Source: Hydrogenothermaceae bacterium (GTDB taxonomy: Bacteria > Aquificota > Aquificia > Aquificales > Hydrogenothermaceae). Taken from it: 64,000 nt of DNA. Each line of letters starts with the position of its first letter. Position 1 is the first letter of the stretch. This document shows positions 34,089 through 41,257 of the stretch, piece by piece. The notes beneath the pieces were generated by a model that had not been told where the DNA came from, made no database searches, and saw only the letters and a list, made by a program, of their open reading frames with translations. The translations under genes and the position numbers were made by a program. The DNA lies in NCBI GenBank assembly GCA_026418535.1, contig JAOABC010000002.1:124001-188000 (forward strand), read 5' to 3'.

Positions 34089-35421
34089 AGAATCAACAGA
34101 TCAACAACAAACCTGTTCGTTTACAAACACTCCTTTATTACGATCTTGTAAGTATCCAATAAACTGCAAAAGTCTTTTCTCTTTAATGAGGGGTTTCACT
34201 TCTGCACTGGTTAATAAACTCTTATCACTAAAGTCTGACCTTAATGCTTTTTCTAAGGATTGTATTGTATAATAATGATATTTTCTTTAAGTATAAATTA
34301 TTTTTTAGTTGTTTCTGTAGAGATACAGTAAATATCTTAACCCATCCTCTCTGCTTTTGCCAACTCTTGTAGTTCTACCTTTGCCAGTTTTTGAACCTTT
34401 ATCTTACATTCTGAAGCATAAGATATACCTACTGTCAATAATTTTTCACTTCTTTCCCTTTTTTCTACTTTATTTTCTTACAGTTTTTCCATCTCTTCTA
34501 TCTGCTCTTTACAGCTTTCTTCAATCCCAGATAAATAAACAGGTAGATTTTCACAGTGTCTCTTTGTTGCAAATTTTAACAACTCATATCCCCGGTATAT
34601 GAGGATATCTTTCTTCTTTACAGTATTTTCTCTCAATCCTTCCAATTAAGTATTATACCTCGTAGTTTTGCTTTAGGTCAAAAGTGTTTTTTGGTAGAGA
34701 TTTATAGTAGTAACCTGCTTTTAATCTTTTTTAAATACTCTTCCACTGTAGTATACGTCTAAAGACAGGAGAAACCTTATCTTCTTTCCGGAAGCATTTA
34801 ACCCTAGGATTATCTCTTCCGTAACTACCAGCGAATTTTTAAGAACATTGCACATCTTCTGTTCAGAGATTGTTTTATCTAAGGCTGAACATCCTGGAGA
34901 GGATTTGTAGATTCTATAAAAGACAGTTCCGAAATCTTAAAATATGGAGGCTTGTTTGAAGTCAAGGAGTATTAGACTGATTACCAGTAAGATTAGGCAG
35001 AGATTTAGTAGCGTTCTCAATAATCTTGAAAGAATCTCATAGCTACTAACACTTTTGTAGTTTCTCTTCTCCTTTCTTGTCAGTGAACGTAAATTCTCAT
35101 TCAGAAGGTAGCCTTACACCTCTAAAAACTGGAACGAGCTCTACTTAACTCAAACTCCACAAATCTTTTATTATTTCATCCCTGAATACAGACACGAAGA
35201 CTTTATCTCTAAGGTTTTCTGAAGTCCTGTCTCTTTAAGTTCCTCAAGGAAATTTTACCATCATCAACTTCCAGTTGAGTGGTTCTTAAAGTACTTTCTA
35301 TAGGCGAATTTATATATATCTTAGCCTTTTTTCTCTTTATCCGTTATTACGAAAGCATTATCTACATCCTTCCAAGAGTGTACTCTAAGTAAGAGCTCTT
35401 TCCTACGGGGATTATTATCTA
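34089..35421 (-). pseudogene. Decayed coding fragments downstream of the lytic transglycosylase
   Basis: No intact gene is present in these 1.3 kb, but protein-like fragments can be read on the minus strand in shifting frames. Near 34260-34110: 'LEKALRSDFSDKSLLTSAEV'. Near 34620-34330: 'YELLKFATKRHCENLPVYLS', then 'EEMEKL' and a stop. Near 34870-34660: 'CNVLKNSLVVTEEIILGLNA', ending 'TFDLKQNYEV' and a stop. Near 35040-34950: a membrane helix 'LLRTLLNLCLILLVISLILL'. Near 35380-35180: 'DNAFVITDKEKKAKIYINSP'. Families are not recognised. Together with the fliK and flhX remnants this looks like one eroding operon. Confidence 0.55.
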
Positions 35422-36336
35422 TCAGGATTTATTTAAAATAGCTTCTACAAATCTTTCGTATCCCTTAGGTACATAGAGGTTGTACTCATTACCGTCATCC
35501 GGAATAACACCTTTTAGAAAGTGTTTGTTAAGCTCTCTCAGTTTTTTTTCTGGAATATAGCTGATCTTGGCTAGTGTTTTTATATCATAACCTCCTCTTA
35601 GTGGAACAACCTCCATCTCACTCTCCTTTGGAAGACCTTCCTTTAAGAGAATTTTCTTACCCTCTTGAGATAAGGCTGTGAACTTAACTATGTAGTTCTG
35701 TGTTTGTTTGGGTAAATGTTTATCTATACTGTTAAAACTAGAACCATGATAACTAATTTTACTTATAACCTTATTATGACCTGCATTATAACTAGCCAGA
35801 ACCAGTTTCCAGTCTCCAAATATGGAGTATAGATATTTTATATAATTAGCAGCTGCTATAGTTGACTTTATAGGGTCTAACCTCTCATCCACCTGTTTGT
35901 TTACTACTAAACCAAACGTCCTGGCTGTCTGTGGAACAAACTGCCAGATACCAGCAGCTCCCTTAGAAGACGTAATACCGTTTATGTATCCACTTTCTAT
36001 GGCCGGAATAAAGACTAACTCTAGAGGAAGATTATGTTTCACAAGAACTGAAAGTACCATTGGAATGTATTTTTTACCATTCTCTAAAGACTTCTCAATG
36101 AACTTCCTGTTCTTCGATATGAAGTTTTCCTTCTCTTTTTCTGAATCTAACTTCTCTTCATTCTTACTAATCTGAGAAATGTACATTTCCAATCTCTCTA
36201 TATCCGGAGAGTTGGCAAGCTTCATCTCAAGCCCTATAAAAAGCTCTCTCTCGCTTATAAACTCCTTACCAAAGGAGACAGCATTGAGTAGCAACGTTGT
36301 GACAAAAATTACATTTATAATCAATAACTTAGTCAT
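35422..36336 (-). CDS. Membrane-bound lytic murein transglycosylase (SLT domain, MltD-like)
   Basis: A 304-residue exported enzyme that cleaves peptidoglycan glycan strands to 1,6-anhydro ends. Signal peptide 'LLIINVIFVTTLLLNAVS' at the N-terminus. The SLT domain includes the catalytic glutamate in 'PAIESGY' (near residue 110), 'SSKGAAGIWQFVPQTARTFG', 'DPIKSTIAAANYIKYLYSIFGDW' and 'LASYNAGHNKV'. A C-terminal LysM-like segment (residues 240-295) is present once, where MltD usually has more. It sits at the head of the decayed minus-strand block. Confidence 0.87.
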   Translation of the reverse strand: MTKLLIINVIFVTTLLLNAVSFGKEFISERELFIGLEMKLANSPDIERLEMYISQISKNEEKLDSEKEKENFISKNRKFIEKSLENGKKYIPMVLSVLVKHNLPLELVFIPAIESGYINGITSSKGAAGIWQFVPQTARTFGLVVNKQVDERLDPIKSTIAAANYIKYLYSIFGDWKLVLASYNAGHNKVISKISYHGSSFNSIDKHLPKQTQNYIVKFTALSQEGKKILLKEGLPKESEMEVVPLRGGYDIKTLAKISYIPEKKLRELNKHFLKGVIPDDGNEYNLYVPKGYERFVEAILNKS

Positions 36337-36362
36337 GATAAAACTCCATTAAGTTTTTGTTA

Positions 36363-36391
36363 ATTATAAAATATTTTTTCTAAAAAGACAA
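36363..36391 (-). promoter_or_regulatory. Sigma-70-type promoter for the lytic transglycosylase
   Basis: On the minus strand, TTGTCT (complement of 36386-36391), 17-bp spacer, TATAAT (complement of 36363-36368), about 27 bp before the start codon. Confidence 0.6.
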
Positions 36392-36432
36392 CCTAAAATA
36401 AGAGACTGTTAAAATCCAAGAAACAAAGGCTA

Positions 36433-36461
36433 TTTAAAAAATAGAAACTATTGATACATAA
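36433..36461 (+). repeat. Dispersed 29-bp repeat, copy 1
   Basis: TTTAAAAAATAGAAACTATT followed by GATACATAA. The copy at 40571-40599 differs at one base. Both are preceded by a GAGACTGTT / GAGGCTGTTTT sequence resembling an insertion-sequence end. Confidence 0.65.
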
Positions 36462-36705
36462 AAATGATACAGTAATCCCAAAATACTAAAAATATTAAAT
36501 ATTATTTCCACTATCGTCATAGTATTCCATAAACAAAATTTACCTAATACATATAAATAAAAATGTTTAGCTTTACTTCTGTACTAGGAGTGTGATTTAG
36601 TTACTGTAAACAGGTGGTCTACCTCTCTTTTTAGTAGGTTTATTATGTTATGTTGGGATCTGTACTAATGGAGCTTCTTCCTTTTGGATGTATGTTATAA
36701 CACTC

Positions 36706-36736
36706 TTATTTGATGGTTGTTTTCTGGATTATTATG
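36706..36736 (+). repeat. Dispersed 31-bp repeat, copy 1
   Basis: TTATTTGATGGTTGTTTTCT followed by GGATTATTATG. The copy at 59526-59556 has three A/G differences. Both copies are in intergenic DNA. Confidence 0.65.
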
Positions 36737-36760
36737 AACTTTAACAGCTTCTTACTTTTC

Positions 36761-36789
36761 TTGATTTTTCTTATAAATATTATTATAAT
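36761..36789 (+). promoter_or_regulatory. Promoter of the tRNA operon
   Basis: TTGATT (36761-36766), 17-bp spacer, perfect TATAAT (36784-36789), 15 bp before the 5' end of tRNA-Lys. A good match for a stable-RNA promoter. Confidence 0.75.
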
Positions 36790-36804
36790 GTTTATCTGCT
36801 TTAT

Positions 36805-36877
36805 GAGTCGCTAGCTCAGTCGGTAGAGCACCGGTCTTTTAAACCGGTGGTCCTGGGTTCGATTCCCAGGCGACTCA
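36805..36877 (+). tRNA. tRNA-Lys(TTT)
   Basis: Full cloverleaf of 73 nt: acceptor GAGTCGC / GCGACTC, D-arm with GCTCAGTCGGTAGAGC, anticodon loop CTTTTAA (anticodon TTT), T-arm CTGGG-TTCGATT-CCCAG, discriminator A. CCA is not encoded. First of three tRNAs in a row. Confidence 0.97.
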
Positions 36878-36892
36878 TCTACAGTCGAATAT

Positions 36893-36967
<75 letters not shown>

Positions 36968-36981
36968 TTCTATAAACATGT

Positions 36982-37054
36982 GGTCGGTTAGCTCAGTTGG
37001 CAGAGCACCTGCTCGACACGCAGGGGGTCATAGGTTCAAGTCCTATACCGACCA
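36982..37054 (+). tRNA. tRNA-Val(GAC)
   Basis: 73-nt cloverleaf: acceptor GGTCGGT / ACCGACC, anticodon loop TCGACAC (anticodon GAC), T-arm ATAGG-TTCAAGT-CCTAT, discriminator A. It ends only 10 bp before the stop codon of the convergent ycbK-like gene, and no terminator hairpin is visible between them. Confidence 0.97.
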
Positions 37055-37064
37055 CCTCAATGTA

Positions 37065-37589
37065 TCACCAAACCCTAAACTTACCTGTATCTATATGAAC
37101 GAAGTTGGAAGATGGATAAAATCCCACCCCACCGGCCTTTAGGTTTATTGCGGTATCTCTGAGTCTCTCTAGAGGAATACCAGGTATATGTATATCTATA
37201 GCTTTACCTTGGGTATGTAGACTTCTACTGGCAACCCCTGTGCTAACCTTTCTCAAAAATTCATTAGTCCTAGTGGACCTATATCCAGATATGACGTGTA
37301 TTGGGTTCTGAGCGTCAAGGATAGACTTTATAATGTATAACAGATCTATCAAATCCAAATCTATCTGTTTTACCTCATTAACCCTAAAATCTCTGAGTAT
37401 ATAGTTTATTCTGTTAAGTGCCTCTTGGTTATAACTTCCCTTTTCCCAGTATGTTTCTTTGAGATACTCTCCAGTGTGGATATTGTATAGGTAAACTGTC
37501 TTGCTTGAATCCTGAGCCAAAGCTCCATAGTTTATACCAAAAATAACAGTTACCATACAATACTTGAAGAACTTTCTCCTATTTATCAC
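37065..37589 (-). CDS. YcbK-type murein endopeptidase (DUF882, peptidase M15 family), Tat substrate
   Basis: A 174-residue zinc peptidase likely to cut peptidoglycan cross-links in the periplasm. The N-terminus NRRKFFKYCMVTVIFG is a twin-arginine signal peptide. The catalytic domain shows 'HVISGYRSTRTNEFLR' (residues 98-113), 'SLHTQGKAIDIHIPG' (with zinc-ligand His and Asp) and 'VHIDTGKFRVW' at the C-terminus with the last zinc histidine. It follows the L,D-transpeptidase gene by 2 bp, and tatA lies just upstream of both. E. coli YcbK is likewise Tat-exported and next to ycbB. Confidence 0.87.
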   Translation of the reverse strand: MINRRKFFKYCMVTVIFGINYGALAQDSSKTVYLYNIHTGEYLKETYWEKGSYNQEALNRINYILRDFRVNEVKQIDLDLIDLLYIIKSILDAQNPIHVISGYRSTRTNEFLRKVSTGVASRSLHTQGKAIDIHIPGIPLERLRDTAINLKAGGVGFYPSSNFVHIDTGKFRVW

Positions 37590-37591
37590 TG

Positions 37592-39112
37592 TTATCCTTT
37601 CAGTAGCTTACTTTTTAATATTTTATCATATCCGTATATGTCTTTATAGAAATAAATTATTCTATCCTTAATTAACACAGTGTTATAGAAAGTGTACACT
37701 GTAAAATTTGACTTTAACTTTATCTTTCTGTTTTCTTTACTACTAAACAGAGAGTCCACCCTACTCTGGTCATATCCTTCTTCCTCTAAGAGAGCCTCTG
37801 TGAGAAGCTGTGCATTTTCAAGTCGGATACATCCTGAGCTTGAGGCTCTATTTTCTTTTTCAAACAGCTCTTTATAGGGAGTATCGTGTAGGTATATATC
37901 GAATGGGTTCTCAAACACTATCTTTACCTTACCTAAGGAGTTTTTTTCTCCTGGAAGCTGAATGAGTTTTAAGTTCTGAGGATCTACTGTATACCAGTTT
38001 AAGCTATAAGGACTTATGTGCTTTCCTCCATATATCACTATAAAGTTGTTTTTTTCTAAGTAGGATGCATTTTTCCTTATCTTGGGTAGAAGGTCTTTTA
38101 CCTTTATCTTATCCGGAACATACCAAAATGGGTAGAACTCCACCTCTTTAACCCTCCCAGAGTAGATAAAAGTGGCTCTAAAATCATCTCCCTCTTTCTT
38201 CCCTACTATAGTTCTCATCCTAAATTGGAGCTTGTCTTCTTTATAGAACTCCAAACTGAAAGAAGGTATATTAATTTCTATCCTGTTTGGGTTTAAAGAC
38301 TCTGGAAGCCAACGGAACTTCTCCATATTTATGGCTATATCTATCAGTCTCTCCACTAAAGGATAGTTCAACTCTAGGACTGTTTCCTTTCCCAAAATAC
38401 CATCAGTTTTTAAGCCATGTCTTCTTTGAAAATTCTTTATACCAGCTTCTAACTCTGTATCAAATTCTGCCTTTTCTAAGCTGTCTATACTCTCTAAATC
38501 CCCTAATAGGTACAGTAACTCCCTTATGTAGGGTATATCCGGATGCCTATCTCCAATCCTCAGAGGTTTTCTTATCTTTATGGCTCTTTGGTTAAAGTTT
38601 CTAATTAAGTTATAATAGCCCCTAAACTTTTCTGAGAGTGCATGGAACTGAGGATAAGATGGAGAAAACTTACTATAAAAATTATTCTTATCTAGATCTC
38701 TGGAGAACTGGATAAGGTCTTCTACTATAAAGTCTTTCTTCTTTGGATAGTTCCATGTTTCATATACATCTTTCGGGTTAACTCTTCCAAAGAAGCTATC
38801 ATAAGCAAGCTGGAGTAAACGGTCTGTAAGCAGAATTTCGTTCAGAATTACATCTTCAGTAAGGCTTATCCTATACTTTTCTGGATTCAAACCATAGAAG
38901 AAAGACTCTTCTACAATATCTCTATACTTATCATATATAGAAGAGTCTTTATTCCAGATTAACTCTCCGTTAACCTTAGAGTATAACTTTAACACTCTTT
39001 TATAGTCGTATAAAAATCCCTTCTTGGATATCACTTTCTCTTCATAGAGAGATTTAGAAAAGGAGGAAGTACAGAGTAGAAACAATATAAGGAAAAACTT
39101 AATACTATACAG
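37592..39112 (-). CDS. L,D-transpeptidase (YcbB/LdtD-like) with peptidoglycan-binding domain
   Basis: A cross-linking enzyme of about 506 residues. A PG_binding_1 domain ('GIKNFQRRHGLKTDGILGKETVLEL') precedes the catalytic YkuD domain with 'IYLHDTPYKELFE' and the nucleophile motif SSSGCIRLE. It makes 3-3 cross-links. Start selection is difficult: the nearest standard start is TTG at 39085, with no ribosome site and a truncated signal peptide. An in-frame CTG at 39112 lies 5 nt after AAGG and would give a proper signal peptide (YSIKFFLILFLLC...); I have used it, tentatively. The gene follows tatA closely and precedes the ycbK-like gene. Confidence 0.82.
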   Translation of the reverse strand: MYSIKFFLILFLLCTSSFSKSLYEEKVISKKGFLYDYKRVLKLYSKVNGELIWNKDSSIYDKYRDIVEESFFYGLNPEKYRISLTEDVILNEILLTDRLLQLAYDSFFGRVNPKDVYETWNYPKKKDFIVEDLIQFSRDLDKNNFYSKFSPSYPQFHALSEKFRGYYNLIRNFNQRAIKIRKPLRIGDRHPDIPYIRELLYLLGDLESIDSLEKAEFDTELEAGIKNFQRRHGLKTDGILGKETVLELNYPLVERLIDIAINMEKFRWLPESLNPNRIEINIPSFSLEFYKEDKLQFRMRTIVGKKEGDDFRATFIYSGRVKEVEFYPFWYVPDKIKVKDLLPKIRKNASYLEKNNFIVIYGGKHISPYSLNWYTVDPQNLKLIQLPGEKNSLGKVKIVFENPFDIYLHDTPYKELFEKENRASSSGCIRLENAQLLTEALLEEEGYDQSRVDSLFSSKENRKIKLKSNFTVYTFYNTVLIKDRIIYFYKDIYGYDKILKSKLLKG

Positions 39113-39119
39113 TTTTACC

Positions 39120-39344
39120 TTATGTTTTATCTTTTATTTCCTCTTTCTTAACTACTTCCGCTTCTATTTCTTTTGCCTTCACAACCTTCTCTTCCTCTTT
39201 CTTATCATCTCCACTAAAGGCAGTTTTAAAACTCCTTATGCCTTCTCCTAATCCTCTTCCTATCTCTGGAAGTTTCTTTGCCCCAAAGAGGAGAACTAAA
39301 ATTCCAAATATAAGCAACAGCTCAGGTATTCCAAGTGATGGCAT
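39120..39344 (-). CDS. tatA: Sec-independent (Tat) protein translocase subunit TatA
   Basis: A 74-residue Tat pore component. It has an N-terminal membrane helix 'GIPELLLIFGILVLLFG' with the FG-hinge, then 'AKKLPEIGRGLGEGIRSFK' (amphipathic helix) and a charged Lys/Glu tail. It exports folded proteins. AGGAGG-like site upstream. The gene is immediately upstream of two envelope enzymes, one of which has a twin-arginine signal. tatC is not in the window. Confidence 0.92.
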   Translation of the reverse strand: MPSLGIPELLLIFGILVLLFGAKKLPEIGRGLGEGIRSFKTAFSGDDKKEEEKVVKAKEIEAEVVKKEEIKDKT

Positions 39345-39407
39345 ATCTATATTCCTCCTTAAATTTTAATCACCCTATAGAATTTTACCATACGAACATC
39401 CATAAAA

Positions 39408-39836
39408 CTATATCTTTCTAAACATCTCTACTATCTTTGAACTGGATAGAAGTTTCTCAGCCAGTGGACTCTCATTCTCAAACCTGAGCAAGAAAACCAA
39501 AAGGAGTATGAAAACCAAAACTCCAAGAATACCACCCAAAACCCTATCAGCAATAGCGATCATCCTTTTTTTATACAACCTACCCTTTAAGAGTCTTTCT
39601 ACCACTAAAAATGTAGATAGAACAAACAAAAATATAAGAAAAAAAGAAAAAAAGTCCATTAAGAAAAAACTTCCGGAAAATATCTTTGACAATTGGGTTG
39701 AAACGAATCTATACAGAGGTAAAGATAGATATACCCCTACCACAAAACCAAGGCTCTTTAGTACTAAGCCACTGAATCCTTTGTATAAGCCATTAAAAAC
39801 AAGATAGAGAAGAACAAAGAACAGAAATAAATCCAT
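39408..39836 (-). CDS. CvpA family inner-membrane protein
   Basis: A 142-residue protein with four hydrophobic helices (residues 1-18, 25-45, 58-80, 100-125), matching the CvpA/colicin V production family pattern 'FNGLYKGFSGLVLKSLGFVVGVYLSLPLYRF' and 'LLKGRLYKKRMIAIADRVLGGILG'. Exact function is not settled in any organism. It lies 5 bp after the yqeY gene in the rpsU operon. Confidence 0.8.
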   Translation of the reverse strand: MDLFLFFVLLYLVFNGLYKGFSGLVLKSLGFVVGVYLSLPLYRFVSTQLSKIFSGSFFLMDFFSFFLIFLFVLSTFLVVERLLKGRLYKKRMIAIADRVLGGILGVLVFILLLVFLLRFENESPLAEKLLSSSKIVEMFRKI

Positions 39837-39841
39837 AACAT

Positions 39842-40288
39842 CTATGATAATTTCTCTTTTACTATTTTACTAACCAAAGAACCCTCAGCCCTTCCCTTAA
39901 CTCTCTCAAGAACAGCCTTTACAACCTTACCCATATCCTTTAATGAAGTTACACCTAACTCTTTTATAACTTCGTCTACTACAGAGCTTATCTCTTCTTC
40001 AGACATAGGTTGAGGTAAAAACTTTTGGACTACTTCTATCTCAAATAACTCTTTCTGAGCCAAGTTTTCCCTTCCTGCAGAAATATATTGAGAGTAGGCC
40101 TCTTTTCTCTGTTTTAGATACTTCTGCAGGATAGACATCATCTCTTCATCTGTTAAATCTCTCTTTGAGTCTATCTGAACCTTCTTTATTTCAGAGATCA
40201 ACATCCTTATAGTAGAGAGCTTATCTTTTTCCCCACCCTTAAGAGCATTTTTCATCTCTTCTTGCAGTTTACTAAACAATTCAGACAT
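39842..40288 (-). CDS. yqeY: GatB/YqeY domain protein
   Basis: A 148-residue helical protein related to the tail domain of the GatB amidotransferase subunit. Visible motifs are 'MKNALKGGEKDKLSTIRMLISEIKKVQID' (residues 11-39), 'YLKQRKEAYSQYISAGRENLAQKELFEIEVVQKFLPQPMSEEEI', and 'KDMGKVVKAVLERVKGRAEGSLVSKIVKE' at the end. It may act on tRNA, but no reaction is known. The start codon overlaps the rpsU stop by 1 bp, the common rpsU-yqeY arrangement. Confidence 0.9.
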   Translation of the reverse strand: MSELFSKLQEEMKNALKGGEKDKLSTIRMLISEIKKVQIDSKRDLTDEEMMSILQKYLKQRKEAYSQYISAGRENLAQKELFEIEVVQKFLPQPMSEEEISSVVDEVIKELGVTSLKDMGKVVKAVLERVKGRAEGSLVSKIVKEKLS

Positions 40289-40482
40289 CAGAGCAACCCT
40301 TTCTTTTTAAGAGCTTTTATGAGTCTCTTCCTTGCAGCCCTCTGCTTTCTCTTCTTCTTTACAGATGGTTTTTCGTAGAACTCTCTTCTCTTTACTTCTG
40401 TTAGTATTCCTTCTTTCTCAACTATCTTCTTAAACTTTTTAAACGCTTTCTCAAAGTCTCCTTCTACCTGTACTAAAGCCAT
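40288..40482 (-). CDS. rpsU: 30S ribosomal protein S21
   Basis: A 64-residue basic ribosomal protein with the family signature '[37 protein letters not shown]'. Of two ATGs (40491 and 40482) the second gives the usual MALVQV start with 11 nt from AGGAGG; the first would be only 2 nt from it. It heads the minus-strand operon rpsU-yqeY-cvpA-tatA-ldt-ycbK. Confidence 0.93.
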   Translation of the reverse strand: MALVQVEGDFEKAFKKFKKIVEKEGILTEVKRREFYEKPSVKKKRKQRAARKRLIKALKKKGLL

Positions 40483-40522
40483 TAAACTCATAACCTCCTA
40501 AAAAATTAGATTTAGGTTATCT

Positions 40523-40551
40523 ATTTTAAATCTTTTGATTATAAAATGCAA
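40523..40551 (-). promoter_or_regulatory. Promoter of the rpsU operon
   Basis: On the minus strand TTGCAT (complement of 40546-40551), 17-bp spacer, TAAAAT (complement of 40523-40528), about 35 bp before the rpsU start. Confidence 0.55.
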
Positions 40552-40570
40552 CCAAATTAAGAGAGGCTGT

Positions 40571-40599
40571 TTTAAAAAATAGAAACCATTGATACATAA
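40571..40599 (+). repeat. Dispersed 29-bp repeat, copy 2
   Basis: One base different from the copy at 36433-36461 (CCATT in place of CTATT). Preceded by GAGAGGCTGTT, an insertion-sequence-like end. It lies between the divergent rpsU and pelC promoters. Confidence 0.65.
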
Positions 40600-40698
40600 T
40601 CACATTCTATAAAAAAATCTACCTCTTTTACTCTCTTCCTGTACTCATTCTTCACCCCTCTCCCTATTGTCGTTATCTGTATTGTATGAAGAGTTAGA

Positions 40699-40734
40699 AA
40701 GTGTTATATTAAAGTGTTATATTAGTGTTTATTA
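40699..40734 (+). promoter_or_regulatory. Tandem 13-bp repeats in the pel promoter region
   Basis: Two perfect copies of AAGTGTTATATTA (40699-40711 and 40712-40724) are followed by a partial GTGTTTATTA. They lie 30-55 bp before the pelC start, where promoter and operator sites are expected. The TATATT inside each copy could serve as a -10. A repeated regulator-binding site is plausible. Confidence 0.5.
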
Positions 40735-40753
40735 ATTTTATAGGAGTCAAGTT

Positions 40754-41254
40754 ATGAGGAAAGTATACTTATTGGTTATCATGCTTTCTATGGGTTTTAT
40801 ACTATCATCTTCTTGCTCAACGGTAGTAAATAAGATAGATTCTAAGTTGGAAAAAAGGAGAGTCTTTGTGATCCTTCCTTTTGAGAACAATACAGAGACA
40901 CCTTTAGCTGGGATAAGAGTCTCTTCAATGGTTGAAGGGGTAGCAATGTCTAAGGGATACAATGTGAAGAGTGATCTATACTTTAAGGAGTCTAAGGATT
41001 ACACTTCCACAGAAATAGATAACCTTTTACGGGAACTTAGAGAAAAAGAGGTAGACTACGTCATAACTGGCTCTGTAAATGAGTTTAGGTATAAAACCGG
41101 CATAGATGGAGAGCCTGCTGTAAATATTGTCATAAAGGTGATTGATATAAAAAGCTCAAAAATAGTGCTTGTAGGTACCGGTTCCAAAACCGGGTGGTCT
41201 CACGAATCTATAACCACTGTGGCTCAGAAGGTTATAAACAGGCTTCTACCTTAG
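40754..41254 (+). CDS. pelC: Pel exopolysaccharide outer-membrane lipoprotein PelC
   Basis: A 166-residue lipoprotein: signal peptide 'VYLLVIMLSMGFILSSSC' with the lipid cysteine near residue 22, then a TolB-N/CsgG-like domain with 'RRVFVILPFENNTETPLAG' and 'VDYVITGSVNEFRYKTG'. In Pseudomonas PelC forms a ring under the PelB pore. First gene of the Pel operon, 3 bp before pelD. Assignment rests on domain type and, above all, the gene order that follows. Confidence 0.82.
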   Translation: MRKVYLLVIMLSMGFILSSSCSTVVNKIDSKLEKRRVFVILPFENNTETPLAGIRVSSMVEGVAMSKGYNVKSDLYFKESKDYTSTEIDNLLRELREKEVDYVITGSVNEFRYKTGIDGEPAVNIVIKVIDIKSSKIVLVGTGSKTGWSHESITTVAQKVINRLLP

Positions 41255-41257
41255 AAT

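Larger units (their letters stand above)
36392..36760. other. AT-rich non-coding stretch with two dispersed repeats
   Basis: No ORF is credible here. It contains one copy of a 29-bp repeat (36433-36461; second copy 40571-40599) and one copy of a 31-bp repeat (36706-36736; second copy 59526-59556). These suggest remnants of short mobile elements. Confidence 0.5.

Noticed and set aside
34357-34602. 81-residue plus-strand ORF in the decayed region
   Set aside because: Low-complexity Leu/Phe/Ser composition mirrors minus-strand protein-like fragments; no ribosome site. It is a shadow of eroded coding sequence.
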